Shown: positions 24,894 to 34,454, counted from the stretch's first letter. The stretch is 64,000 nucleotides of DNA from Leifsonia sp. C5G2 (GCF_013359685.1 NZ_JABFMV010000009.1:1-64000), one strand, 5' to 3'. The notes: generated from the letters alone by a model not told the origin. Numbers and translations: made by a program.

Positions 24894-27620
24894 GTGCGAG
24901 GCGGAGTAGCTAGGTGGAAGCGGGGACAGCAGTCCCACGGGGTGAAGCAAGCGGCGAACTACGCCTTCAGTGGCGTCTGTGACGCCACCCTCACCGCCAA
25001 AACCGCCGACGGTGTGATCGCGGCCGCCGGCTACGCCGACGCTCTCATGACCCGCTACATCGTCGAGAACGGTGCTATCCGCGACAACCTACTCACCCGC
25101 GACCAGCTCAAGGACTGGGCCGACGGCCTCGACCCCCTAACCGGTGACCGCCGCGGACGCGACCTCGAGTCTCCCTTCGCGGACCTGATCCTGGATGCGA
25201 CCATCAACGCGCCCAAGTCGTTCTCGATCGTCACGATGCTCGACCCCGAGTTGGCCGCCGCATACGAAGACCTCCAAGACCGCCTCCGCGACCGAATCAT
25301 TAAGCTCTGGCAGTCCGAGCTGAACGCCCGCCGCGGCAAAGGCGGATCCATCCGGGAGAACCTGGCCCGGATCGAGGTCGTCGAACTCCGCCACGAACGC
25401 TCCCGATCGTTGGACCCGCACAAGCACCGCCACCTCTGGCTGAATGTCAAAGTCCAAGGTGTGGATGGCAAGTGGTCCAACATCGACACCCGGGTGGCGT
25501 TGCGGTTCCAGAACGTGATCAACGCCGAGGGTGATCTTGCCTCCCGCACCGACCCAGCCTGGATCCGAGCTCTCGCTGCCAAAGGTTTCACCCTCAACGA
25601 GGACGGGGAGATCACCCAGTTGCAGCACCTGGTGCGGCCGTTATCGAAGCGGTCCGCGCAGATCGAGGCCAACAAGATCGCCCGCACTGCGTGGTGGAAG
25701 CAACAGCACCCCGGACAGGAGCCGTCTCACGATGTGCTCAGCCAGATCGACCATTGGGCGTGGGCTGTTGCCCGCCCAAACAAGCCTGGCGAGCTGGATG
25801 AGGACGGCTGGGCCGCGCTCGTCCGCGAAGAACTCTTTGCCGCCGACCCGGCGCTCGGAACACAGCGTTCGCCCGCGCCGCTGCCTTCTGTCGCCGTCCA
25901 GGATCTCGACCTCGATTTGCTGGCCGCCAAGGCAGTCGTCGACGCGGACGCCCGCTCGACCGGTAGCGGTGGTCGCTTCAGCGTGATGGATGTGCGTGCC
26001 GGCGCTCTCCGAGCGATCGCAACTGCCGGCGTTGTCGCCGACAGGGACATGCTCGCGAAGCTGGCCGAGGACGTTGTTGCGCACTCGCAGACGGTGACAC
26101 TGATCTCGGAGCCGGATGCGCCGAAGCACATCAAGCATCTGATGGCGGTCTCCACCGCCACGTTGAAGGCCACCCTCGCTCAAAAGGTCGACGCGTTCTC
26201 CGCACCCGGACAGATCCTCGACACAGAGGAGGTCGCTGCGATCGCTCACATGATCGAGCCCGATCGGACGCTCGATGACGGCCAGCTCGCCGGCGCGGCA
26301 GGGATCGGCGGCACATCTCGCAGCGTCGTTATCTCCGGACCGGCCGGCACAGGTAAGACCACGATGCTCAAGGTTGCGGGCGCTGCTCTGCGGCGGCGTG
26401 GGCACAACATGATCATCGTCGCGCCAACCAAGAAAGCCTCAGCCGTCGCCGGACGTGAAACGATGAGCGGTTCGTCGTCCCTCCACCAGTTCCTTTACGA
26501 CTACGGATGGCGCTGGGCGGCCACCGCGTCGGGCGCAACCGAGTGGCGGCGGCTCTCGATCGGCGAGCTGGACCAGGCCTCTGGCGGAACGTATCTCGGC
26601 CCCCAAATCAGCATCCGCCCCGGGGATCGCATCGTTGTCGACGAGGCCGGCATGCTCGACCTCGAGGCCGCGTCGGCGCTGCTCGATGTCCTACGTGACA
26701 CTGGCGTGGGCGTCGCTCTCGTCGGTGATCAGCAACAAGCCCTGCCAGTCGGGCACTCGGGGGCCATGGCTCTATTTTGGCGCCGCTCGCCAGATCGGGT
26801 GGAGCTCGCGACTACCCATCGCTTTAGCGACCTGGTCTGGGCGGATATCGCGCTTCGGCTCCGGGACCCACGTGGCAAGGATGCGATGCGCAAGGTCGCC
26901 GAAGACCTCGTTCGAACTGATCATGTCGTTCTGACCGATAGCGATCTTGCTGCTCGCGAGGCGATGGTCGAAGGATGGTTCGACGCCACACGCGATCGCG
27001 AGACGATCGCGCTAGTCACGGCAACGCACGCCGAAGCCCAGGAGATCAGCGAAGCCATCCAACGCCGACGGATCGAGTCCGGGGACGTTCGCCCCGGGCG
27101 TGCACTTTCAGGACAATCAGGCCAGGCAATCTTCGTCGGTGACGTTGTCCAGACCCGCCGCAACGACACTGCTGCGGATGTGCAGAACCGTCAGAATTGG
27201 ATCGTCAAAACCATCGGCAACGACCATGCGATCCTGGCAGCGAGCACCGACACGACCGATTTAAGGAAAGTCAGTCTCAACTACGCCGCATCGCACATCC
27301 ATCTCGCGTACGCCACGACGGTCTACGGCGTCCAAGGCGAGACGACCGATCGTGCCCTCGTTGGTCCAGGTGTCGACGCTGCTGGCCTTTACGTCGGCCT
27401 CACTCGCGGGAAGCAACACAACGCCGCCGTACTAGTCGCTCCTACCGAGGACTCCGCGAGTTCTCAGCTGGTAGAGATGATGCAACGCCAGCCACTGGAA
27501 GAGACGATGGAGAAGTCGAGAGCTGCAGCGCAGACCGAATTCATGCAGGCTGCCCAACCGTCCGGCGGCCCGATCATCGCAGCGCCCGATCGTGAAATCG
27601 CATCGGTCGGTCTCAAATGA
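24894..27620 (+). CDS. MobF-type conjugative relaxase-helicase (TraA-like)
   Basis: A 908-residue protein with an N-terminal TrwC-type relaxase domain and a C-terminal RecD-like helicase. The three-histidine metal site is DPHKHRHLW (His176, 178, 180). A candidate nicking tyrosine lies in the first 60 residues (Tyr23, Tyr47 or Tyr55). The helicase has Walker A GPAGTGKTT (482-490) and Walker B VVDEAGML near residue 582. It should nick and unwind element DNA for transfer. The GTG start is uncertain. No coupling protein or type IV secretion gene is visible, so transfer would need a helper. Confidence 0.9.
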   Translation: MRGGVARWKRGQQSHGVKQAANYAFSGVCDATLTAKTADGVIAAAGYADALMTRYIVENGAIRDNLLTRDQLKDWADGLDPLTGDRRGRDLESPFADLILDATINAPKSFSIVTMLDPELAAAYEDLQDRLRDRIIKLWQSELNARRGKGGSIRENLARIEVVELRHERSRSLDPHKHRHLWLNVKVQGVDGKWSNIDTRVALRFQNVINAEGDLASRTDPAWIRALAAKGFTLNEDGEITQLQHLVRPLSKRSAQIEANKIARTAWWKQQHPGQEPSHDVLSQIDHWAWAVARPNKPGELDEDGWAALVREELFAADPALGTQRSPAPLPSVAVQDLDLDLLAAKAVVDADARSTGSGGRFSVMDVRAGALRAIATAGVVADRDMLAKLAEDVVAHSQTVTLISEPDAPKHIKHLMAVSTATLKATLAQKVDAFSAPGQILDTEEVAAIAHMIEPDRTLDDGQLAGAAGIGGTSRSVVISGPAGTGKTTMLKVAGAALRRRGHNMIIVAPTKKASAVAGRETMSGSSSLHQFLYDYGWRWAATASGATEWRRLSIGELDQASGGTYLGPQISIRPGDRIVVDEAGMLDLEAASALLDVLRDTGVGVALVGDQQQALPVGHSGAMALFWRRSPDRVELATTHRFSDLVWADIALRLRDPRGKDAMRKVAEDLVRTDHVVLTDSDLAAREAMVEGWFDATRDRETIALVTATHAEAQEISEAIQRRRIESGDVRPGRALSGQSGQAIFVGDVVQTRRNDTAADVQNRQNWIVKTIGNDHAILAASTDTTDLRKVSLNYAASHIHLAYATTVYGVQGETTDRALVGPGVDAAGLYVGLTRGKQHNAAVLVAPTEDSASSQLVEMMQRQPLEETMEKSRAAAQTEFMQAAQPSGGPIIAAPDREIASVGLK

Positions 27621-27628
27621 TCAAGCCG

Positions 27629-28033
27629 CTAATCCTGCCGGGCGTGAGCCATTGCGAACAGCTCGCGGCCAAGCAGGTTGACGCCATCCAGCGTCCCACC
27701 TTGAGGGTCGAAGCCGAAGATGGCGATTCCAAGCTCGTCGGCCCTCACGCGCGCGGCGGGAATCACGCCGCGACGAGCGAAGATCAACGCTCGACGACCG
27801 TCAGCAGCGACGACGGCCGCCGCATGCTCAACCAGACCGATCTCCACGTTCCCTGTTTTGTTTTCGACCCACGCCAGATAGCCCGCACTGTAGAGGTCAC
27901 AAGCCTGAACCGCAGCTCCAGACGCCACGACTGTGTCCGCTGCGCCGAGGTAGATCATCCAGTCGCGGCACAGTTCGATTGCTTCATCGTCCGAAACTCC
28001 CCACGGTTTCGGCTTCGGAGGCTGTCGTTCCAC
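27629..28033 (-). CDS. Possible PD-(D/E)xK nuclease-like protein
   Basis: A 134-residue protein convergent with the relaxase gene, 8 nt from its stop. The pattern CDLYSAGYLAWVENKTGNVEIG contains an Asp followed at a short distance by E-N-K, and then a hydrophobic strand region ALIFARRGV and a second strand AIFGFDP. This resembles the restriction-endonuclease-like core used by Mrr-type nucleases. The match is by pattern only. Its placement beside the integrase gene is typical of accessory or defence cargo. Confidence 0.5.
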   Translation of the reverse strand: MERQPPKPKPWGVSDDEAIELCRDWMIYLGAADTVVASGAAVQACDLYSAGYLAWVENKTGNVEIGLVEHAAAVVAADGRRALIFARRGVIPAARVRADELGIAIFGFDPQGGTLDGVNLLGRELFAMAHARQD

Positions 28034-28171
28034 AAGACCAGTCTGCCCGAGACTGCTGTCCTTGCTACTTGGGAGGTGCGTCCGGAAGACAGGATGTCAG
28101 CGCTCGCGCGTAGCCTGACGCTACTCACGTCATCGAGGCGCAACGCCACGATCGGCGATTGGAGCTGAGCT

Positions 28172-29272
28172 ATGGGGAGCATTCACGCGTACGAGGCAGG
28201 AGGCGGCAAGCGCTATCGCGTCCAGTACAGAACGCCCGAGCACGCGCTCACGGGAAAGCGCGGATTTCGAACGAAGCGAGACGCCGAACTCTTCCTCGCA
28301 TCCGTTGAAGTCGCCAAGGCTCGAGGCGAGTTCATGGACCCTCGAGCGTCGCAGTCGACGATCAGCACCCTCGGTGCTGAGTGGCTGGCCAATCAGCACC
28401 ATCTGAAGCCCTCGTCACTCCGCCCTGTCCAGATCGCCTGGCGACTCCACGTAGAACCGAAATGGGGAAGCCGACGGGTGGGGGAAATCCGCCATTCGGA
28501 GGTCCAGAACTGGGTCACCGCCTTCACTAAGGGCGATGATAAACCGCGCTCGGCGACAACTGTCCTACGCGCCTACGGTGTTCTTGCTGGCATTCTCGAC
28601 ACCGCCGTGATGGATCGCCGAATCCCGTCGAACCCGGCGCGCGGCGTCAACCTTCCTCGAAAGCTGAAGGGGAAGCATAAGTACCTCAGCCACGCGCAAG
28701 TCGAGCTCCTCGCGGACAGTGCGAAGAAGCACCGGACCATGGTCCTATTCCTCGCCTACACCGGGCTGCGCTGGGGCGAAGCGACAGCGTTACACGTACG
28801 CGATGTTGACCTGGATCGCCGTCGAATTGACGTTCATCAGAACGCGGTGGAAGTCTCGGGCACCATCCATATCGGAACTCCGAAGACCGGCGAATCCCGA
28901 AGCGTCCCGTTCCCGCCGTTCCTCGTACCGCTATTGGCGACCGCCACCGCGAACAAGACCCCATCCCAACTGCTCTTCGGCGATGGGGACCGTCACCTGC
29001 ACCAACCCGATCGACGTCGGGGCTGGTACGTGTCTGCGATCGCGCGATCGCAGGCCGCCGATGACAGCTTCCCGCGCGTCACAATCCATGACCTTAGACA
29101 CACCGCCGCAAGCCTCGCCATCAGCGCCGGCGCCAATGTCAAAGCTGTTCAACGTATGCTCGGCCATTCGTCTGCCTCCATGACTCTCGACACGTATGCT
29201 GACCTGTTCGATGACGACTTGGATGCCGTAGCCATTGCTCTTGATATGGCACGCGCGAAGGCGAGAAAGTGA
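28172..29272 (+). CDS. int: Tyrosine recombinase/integrase
   Basis: A 366-residue site-specific recombinase with an N-terminal arm-binding region (1-60), a SAM-like core-binding domain (65-165) and a catalytic domain (170-366). The catalytic residues are Arg200 (TGLRWGEA), His306 and Arg309 (HDLRHTAA), His332 (GHSSASM) and the nucleophile Tyr342 (DTYADLF). It is complete and should mediate integration and excision of the element at the nearby tRNA-Ser gene. Confidence 0.95.
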   Translation: MGSIHAYEAGGGKRYRVQYRTPEHALTGKRGFRTKRDAELFLASVEVAKARGEFMDPRASQSTISTLGAEWLANQHHLKPSSLRPVQIAWRLHVEPKWGSRRVGEIRHSEVQNWVTAFTKGDDKPRSATTVLRAYGVLAGILDTAVMDRRIPSNPARGVNLPRKLKGKHKYLSHAQVELLADSAKKHRTMVLFLAYTGLRWGEATALHVRDVDLDRRRIDVHQNAVEVSGTIHIGTPKTGESRSVPFPPFLVPLLATATANKTPSQLLFGDGDRHLHQPDRRRGWYVSAIARSQAADDSFPRVTIHDLRHTAASLAISAGANVKAVQRMLGHSSASMTLDTYADLFDDDLDAVAIALDMARAKARK

Positions 29273-29556
29273 GTCGCCCTTGGGGTCTCGGCGGCGACCG
29301 ATGTCTACGCGTTCCGCGAGACGCTAAGAGCTGAAGCGGCTTCCACCTCGATCCCGACCTTCGCCACGTGGGATGCTACCGCGCGCCCGCGGACCGTCCA
29401 CCACGAATCTGCCGAAGGACTTCGTTTCGTTGGCTCTCGTATGCGCGCTCTTCAGCCGCGCTCTTTGCGCCGGTGCGACGCCCTTCGGCGGACCGGATTA
29501 CAAATGCCGGAGGCGTGCGATCACTTCTACGTGCGGAGCTCTCCATGCCGCTCATG

Positions 29557-30954
29557 CTAGACCCTCCTCCTGACACGCAAGCCGTAAAGCCCACCCGCAG
29601 TTAATATCAACGCGATGACTGCGCAGAATAATCCGAACCGCCACCATGCCACAACAGCTTCTTCGCTGGCCTTGGCGACGAGGAGCCCACCGCTGACCGC
29701 ATACACCGCGGATAGCGCAGCGGAGATTATTCGGGAGGGTCGCAAGAACCGAGAGACGAACACGTTTTCCGTCCCCTTCGCGTTAAGCGCAAGCAATACG
29801 GCCGGCAAGAAAAGTAGTAGGGAAAGAGCTGACCCAGGATCCTTACTAAATGCACCCGGGACACCCGGCACCAGTATCAGGAAAAATAGGAACGCTGCGG
29901 TTAGTGCCGAAAATAGAGCGGCTCGCGAAAGAGCGCCACCCGGCTCCATCACGAAGGAAACGCGAGCTGGTTCATCGTCTCCCCGGTGCCCAAAGTCAAA
30001 CCGACCTTTCACGTGGCCGACGGGTCCACTTGCCGGGTCAACGGGCTCGCTTCCGGAAGAGTCGGTTGGAAGGCGCACTTCCGAACAAGAGATCCCGTTC
30101 GGAGCGGTGCACTCCAAGTGATAACTGCTTGACGAGTCCGCTGAGTTGAGATCGACATCAACAGATAGCGACGCGAGTCCCAATCCGGCCGCCGTCGACT
30201 TGAGCCAGACCTGAACTCGACGCCCGAGCGGAAGCGGCGCAGCGGGCATCGGGTCGACATCCCAGTGGTAGGCGTACTTGATTACAGTTCGAACGCCAGC
30301 GGCGCTCGCCGGAAGAAGCGCCGTGAGAATGAAGTTCGACGCCAGGTCACGGAACTGCTGAGTAGCAAAGAGGTCCAGGTTGAATTCTTCGCAGATGGTC
30401 TCTGCCTCAGCCAGAGCCTCCGATTCTCCTCCCGTAGCGACCTTCCACACTCGCGGCCACGCCAACTCAGCAGCATCTACGCCAACGGCGAGGATCAAGA
30501 GATTCAAGAGGGCAGACGCCGCAAGCAACCCGTTCGACGATGCCCCGAGAACCGGGATGGCGACTCCGCCTGCGTCTCGCACGTCGAGCTGTCGGAGTGG
30601 GGCCTTTCCCATCATCGTAAGTGGAACGGCTATGGCTTCGGACGGTTGGAAGCTTTCTTGGACGCGAGGATCGCGCCAGCGAAGGTTGAGTGGTGTGCAG
30701 TCGATCGACACCCGCCGCCGGCCCCGCCTTCCTTCATAAAAATCAAGCGATTCAACTTTTCGGTGGGACCATGCCTGCCAGTCAATGATGGCTAGCAACA
30801 GAGTCGCGCCGGCCGTTTTCAACTCGTCCGTAATCTGAGGCGCCGCTACCGCGGAGTCTGACGTTGGTTGATCAGTCGTGGCTAATCCAATCTGAAGCGG
30901 TTGCTTACTAACCGACAGGCTAGCGCGCCCCGTCAACGCTGAATTCAACCGCAT
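29557..30954 (-). CDS. Uncharacterised membrane protein between integrase and attachment site
   Basis: A 465-residue protein I do not recognise. Residues 1-330 are mostly soluble with one hydrophobic stretch near 145-165. Residues 345-460 contain four closely spaced membrane helices (around ALFSALTAAFLFFLIL, SLLLFLPAVLLALNA, ISAALSAVYAVSGGLLVA and FGLFCAVIALILTAGG). A segment around residues 300-340 alternates polar and hydrophobic residues like a beta-rich domain. Codon use is less GC-rich than the chromosomal genes. It lies between int and the tRNA, a common place for cargo such as immunity or defence functions. Confidence 0.65.
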   Translation of the reverse strand: MRLNSALTGRASLSVSKQPLQIGLATTDQPTSDSAVAAPQITDELKTAGATLLLAIIDWQAWSHRKVESLDFYEGRRGRRRVSIDCTPLNLRWRDPRVQESFQPSEAIAVPLTMMGKAPLRQLDVRDAGGVAIPVLGASSNGLLAASALLNLLILAVGVDAAELAWPRVWKVATGGESEALAEAETICEEFNLDLFATQQFRDLASNFILTALLPASAAGVRTVIKYAYHWDVDPMPAAPLPLGRRVQVWLKSTAAGLGLASLSVDVDLNSADSSSSYHLECTAPNGISCSEVRLPTDSSGSEPVDPASGPVGHVKGRFDFGHRGDDEPARVSFVMEPGGALSRAALFSALTAAFLFFLILVPGVPGAFSKDPGSALSLLLFLPAVLLALNAKGTENVFVSRFLRPSRIISAALSAVYAVSGGLLVAKASEEAVVAWWRFGLFCAVIALILTAGGLYGLRVRRRV

Positions 30955-30967
30955 TCGGCTTCCGCGG

Positions 30968-30988
30968 ATGTAGTCAAAATGTAGTCAA
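30968..30988. repeat. Tandem ATGTAGTCAA repeats near the attachment site
   Basis: ATGTAGTCAA occurs twice with an 11-bp period (30968-30977 and 30979-30988), about 70 nt from the 3' end of tRNA-Ser. Repeats at one helical turn beside an attachment site are typical of integrase arm-binding sites; the assignment is inferred. Confidence 0.45.
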
Positions 30989-31013
30989 GCGGCCGCTTCA
31001 GGGAAAGCGAAAA

Positions 31014-31049
31014 CCCCCGGATCCCTTGTAAACACTGGGATCGCGGGGG
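31014..31049 (-). terminator. Terminator of tRNA-Ser
   Basis: CCCCCGGATCCC and GGGATCGCGGGGG form a hairpin with an 11-nt loop, followed on the minus strand by TTTTCGCTTT. It lies 9 nt beyond the CCA end of tRNA-Ser. Confidence 0.75.
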
Positions 31050-31057
31050 CTTGCACG

Positions 31058-31147
31058 TGGCGGTACCGGTGGGATTTGAACCCACGGTGGGCTTTCACCC
31101 ACACAACTTTTCGAGAGTTGCACCTTCGGCCGCTCGGACACGGTACC
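31058..31147 (-). tRNA. tRNA-Ser(CGA)
   Basis: A class II tRNA with a long variable arm. The acceptor stem GGTACCG/CGGTACC, the anticodon loop CTCGAAA (anticodon CGA), the T-arm GGGTTCAAATCCC and an encoded CCA end are all visible. Its 3' end faces the element, which fits use as the integration target, with the element restoring or preserving the 3' part of the gene. Confidence 0.95.
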
Positions 31148-31235
31148 GCGGACTATCGTACGCGATTCGGGCGGTCGTCTCCAATCGGGGGGGGTGGGCG
31201 TCCGCGGGTCGGTGGCCCGGGGTACTGTTCGTCGC

Positions 31236-32033
31236 ATGAAGGCTCTCCCCCGCGTCCTGTCCGCCCTCGCCGGTCTGGCGGCCGGCGCGCTGCTGGCGGC
31301 GGTCGGGTGGCAGCGGGTGCAGGCCAAGCGCGCATCCGTGGCCGAGGGGCGGGTGCGGCTCAACGAGATGCTGCCGGTGCACTCGAAGTGGTGGCGGGAT
31401 GCCGCCAAAGACCCGGGCGAGCTGCTCTATGTGGCCATCGGCGACAGTGCGGCGCAGGGGATCGGGGCCACGGCGCCCAAGAACAGTTACGTCGGAGTCA
31501 TCGCCGACCACCTGCGCGCGGTCACCGGGCGCACCGTCCGCGTGGACAACCTGTCCGTCTCCGGTGCGACGGTCGCCCTCGCGGTGGCCGACCAGCTGCC
31601 AAGGTTCACGGCGCTCCAGCCCGACATCGTCACCGTCTCGATCGGTGCGAACGACATCGCAGCGTTCGACCCGGAGCGGTTCCGGGCGGGAATCCGGGCC
31701 GTGTTCGCCGCGGTGCCCGACCACGCGATCGTGGCCGACCTCCCGTACTTCTACCTCCCCTGGAACGAGCGGCTCGTCGCCGAAGCAAACCGCATCCTGC
31801 GCGAGGAGGCCGCCGCGCGCGGCCTGCAGGTCGCACCGCTGCACGCGACCATGCGGCGGCAGGGGATCCGCGGCGCATTCACGCAGTTCGCGGAAGACCT
31901 CTTCCACCCCAACGACCACGGCTACCGGGTGTGGGCGTCGGCGTTCCTGCCGGCCGTCACCGCGCGGGCCCGCGAGCTCTACCCGCGCACCGGCGTCACG
32001 ACCGAGAGGACGGCGGAGCCGCTCAGCGCGTGA
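31236..32033 (+). CDS. SGNH/GDSL-family hydrolase
   Basis: A 265-residue esterase-like hydrolase with an N-terminal signal anchor (residues 5-25). The four family blocks are seen as GDSAAQG (catalytic Ser), a Gly in block II, GANDIA and DLFHPNDHG (Asp/His). Substrate unknown. It begins the chromosomal backbone to the right of tRNA-Ser and overlaps its convergent neighbour by 11 nt. Confidence 0.88.
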   Translation: MKALPRVLSALAGLAAGALLAAVGWQRVQAKRASVAEGRVRLNEMLPVHSKWWRDAAKDPGELLYVAIGDSAAQGIGATAPKNSYVGVIADHLRAVTGRTVRVDNLSVSGATVALAVADQLPRFTALQPDIVTVSIGANDIAAFDPERFRAGIRAVFAAVPDHAIVADLPYFYLPWNERLVAEANRILREEAAARGLQVAPLHATMRRQGIRGAFTQFAEDLFHPNDHGYRVWASAFLPAVTARARELYPRTGVTTERTAEPLSA

Positions 32034-32949
32034 CGCCCGCCGGGGCCACGTGCGACAGGATGCGGCCCCACATCGGCGCGACGGCCAAATGACCGACGCC
32101 GGGGACCATCTCCATCCGCGCGTCCGGCAGCGAGCGCTGATACCAGGCGGCGTGCGCGTGACCGGCGACGGCATCCGCCTGGCCCGCGATCACCAGCGTC
32201 TTCGCCGCCACGTCGGCGAGGTCGAAGCCCCACGGGCGCGCGGTGTAGCTCAGGATGTCGTCCGCCACGCCGACGGAGCCCTGGCGGAACGCATCCTGCA
32301 GCATCCGCCCGAGCCGGTCGTGCAGCCCCGGACGCGTCAGCACCTGCTGGTCGACGGCGCCGACGCCGAGCAGATCGAGCGGCACGTCCCCCGGCTCCGA
32401 GGCGGCCGCCACCGCGTCGGCCTGCGGCTGCAGCATCCCGCTCAGCTGCGCCCGCGCGGCGTCCGGCTCCATCGCGGCCAGCCGGTCCGACATCGCCTGC
32501 AGCTGGGGCTCGATCCACGGGACGGCCTCGTTCGGCGCCGGAGTGCCGACGATGGCGACCCGGTCCACCAGCTGGGGATGCCGGGCGGCGAGTGCGAGGG
32601 CGACACGGCCGCCGGCGGACCAGCCGACGGCTCCGATGGTGCGCGGGCGGCTGACGCCGATCACCGACTCGGCCACCACGACGGAGCGCACGTACTCGGC
32701 GATGTCGTCGGCGGCCCGCGCGATGCTCGGCCAGGCACCCGTCGGCCAGGGCTCGCTCGACCCGTAGCCCGGGCGGTCGAGCGCGACGATGTGGGCGCTG
32801 CGTTCGGCTGAGGCGTCCGGGTCGGGGTCGAACATCGACGAGCCGGGGGCGGGGTGGCAGAACACCACCAGCCGCTCGGCGTCGGGGTCGCCGAAGGCGG
32901 TGAGTCCGACGACGCGGCCGGAACGGAGAGTGAACGTGCGGTCAGCCAT
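32023..32949 (-). CDS. Alpha/beta hydrolase
   Basis: A 308-residue alpha/beta-hydrolase-fold enzyme with the nucleophile elbow GWSAGG, a cap region, a late acid region (AGQADAVAGH) and the catalytic His in GVGHLAVAP. I chose ATG 32949 because the fold starts directly after it; an upstream GTG adds only ten residues. The substrate is unknown. Confidence 0.87.
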   Translation of the reverse strand: MADRTFTLRSGRVVGLTAFGDPDAERLVVFCHPAPGSSMFDPDPDASAERSAHIVALDRPGYGSSEPWPTGAWPSIARAADDIAEYVRSVVVAESVIGVSRPRTIGAVGWSAGGRVALALAARHPQLVDRVAIVGTPAPNEAVPWIEPQLQAMSDRLAAMEPDAARAQLSGMLQPQADAVAAASEPGDVPLDLLGVGAVDQQVLTRPGLHDRLGRMLQDAFRQGSVGVADDILSYTARPWGFDLADVAAKTLVIAGQADAVAGHAHAAWYQRSLPDARMEMVPGVGHLAVAPMWGRILSHVAPAGVTR

Positions 32950-33092
32950 GCGGCCCATTGTGCCCGCGACGGGCGACACGCAGAAGTGCCCACAGGCGGT
33001 CGTCCGCCGGCGATCTCCACAGGCTCCGCGATCCTCCCTCCGATGACGGTGGCTGCCCGTAGTGTTGAGCCCGATCGAGGAGGGGAGGTGCC

Positions 33093-34454
33093 GTGGCCAA
33101 GGCGTCCGTCAACTATCGCTGTTCCGAATGCGGCTGGTCGACCGCGAAGTGGGTGGGCCGGTGCTCGGAGTGCGACGCGTGGGGCACGCTCGCCGAGCAG
33201 GCGCAGCCCACGGGTGTGCTCCGCGCCCTCAAGCCGGTGACCATCGCCGCCGGCCGCGAAGCCCGCGCGATCACCGACATCCGCGCGGACGGCGTCGACC
33301 GGCGGCCGAGCGGCATCGGGGAGTTCGACCGAGTGCTCGGCGGCGGCATCGTCCCTGGTGCGGCCATCCTGCTGAGCGGCGAGCCGGGCGTCGGCAAGTC
33401 GACGCTGCTGCTCGAGGTGGCCTCCCGTGCCGCCCGCGCGCGCAACCGCGTGCTCTACGTCAGCGCGGAGGAATCGGTGAGCCAGGTGCGCATGCGCGCC
33501 GAGCGCACCGGCGCCGTGCACGATTCGCTCTACCTCGCCTCCGAGACCGACCTCGCCACCATCGTCGCGCAGATCGACGCGGTCGAGCCGGCGCTGGTGA
33601 TCGTGGACTCCGTCCAGACCGTCTCCAGCGGGTCCACCGAGGGCATCGCGGGCGGCCCGAGCCAGGTGCGGGAGGTCGCCAGCACGCTCATCCGGGTCGC
33701 CAAAGAGCGCGACCTGCCCATCGTCATCGTCGGCCACGTCACGAAAGACGGCTCGATCGCCGGCCCCCGGCTGCTCGAACACCTGGTGGATGTGGTCTGC
33801 CAGTTCGAGGGCGACCGCCAGACGGCCCTGCGCTTCGTCCGGGCCCTCAAGAACCGCTTCGGCCCGACCGACGAGGTGGGCTGCTTCGAGATGACCGGAG
33901 ACGGCATCGCCGAGGTGCCCGACCCGAGCGGCCTCTTCCTCAGCCGCAACACGACGCCCGTGTCCGGCACTTGCGTGACGGTGGCCATGGAGGGCCGGCG
34001 CCCGCTGCCGGTCGAGGTGCAGGCGCTCGTCGTCGGCACGACGGCGCCCAACCCGCGCCGGGTGACCAACGGCGTCGACGGCTCCCGCGTCGCCATGCTG
34101 CTCGCAGTCCTCGAGCGCCGGGCGGGCATCCGTCTCGGCGACAAAGACGTGTACGTCTCCACCGTGGGCGGCGTGCGGCTCAACGAGCCCGGCGCCGACC
34201 TGGCCATCGCGCTCGCGATCGCCTCCGCGGCGACCGACCGCGCCATCCCGCACACCCTGGCGGCCTTCGGAGAGATCAGCCTGGCCGGCGAGGTCCGTTC
34301 CGTGGTCAGCGGCAAGCAGCGCACCGCAGAGGCGGCCCGGCTCGGCTTCTCGACGCGGGTCGACGAGCGCAGCGAGTCCATCCGCGAGGCCCTCCGACTC
34401 GCCTTCACCGCCGCATCGACGGATCGCGAACGGGAGCTCGACGCCGCGTTCTGA
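33093..34454 (+). CDS. radA: DNA repair protein RadA
   Basis: A 453-residue RecA-related branch-migration protein acting in homologous recombination. It has an N-terminal zinc finger (CSECGWSTAKWVGRCSEC), Walker A GEPGVGKST, the RadA-specific KNRFG motif near residue 252, and a C-terminal Lon-like domain. The GTG start at 33093 has a GGAGGGGAGG ribosome-binding site. Confidence 0.97.
   Translation: MAKASVNYRCSECGWSTAKWVGRCSECDAWGTLAEQAQPTGVLRALKPVTIAAGREARAITDIRADGVDRRPSGIGEFDRVLGGGIVPGAAILLSGEPGVGKSTLLLEVASRAARARNRVLYVSAEESVSQVRMRAERTGAVHDSLYLASETDLATIVAQIDAVEPALVIVDSVQTVSSGSTEGIAGGPSQVREVASTLIRVAKERDLPIVIVGHVTKDGSIAGPRLLEHLVDVVCQFEGDRQTALRFVRALKNRFGPTDEVGCFEMTGDGIAEVPDPSGLFLSRNTTPVSGTCVTVAMEGRRPLPVEVQALVVGTTAPNPRRVTNGVDGSRVAMLLAVLERRAGIRLGDKDVYVSTVGGVRLNEPGADLAIALAIASAATDRAIPHTLAAFGEISLAGEVRSVVSGKQRTAEAARLGFSTRVDERSESIREALRLAFTAASTDRERELDAAF

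Noticed and set aside
1-31060. Second copy of the tRNA-Ser 3' end (attL) inside the window
   Set aside because: I scanned for the tRNA T-arm and acceptor sequence and found only the copy at the tRNA gene itself.
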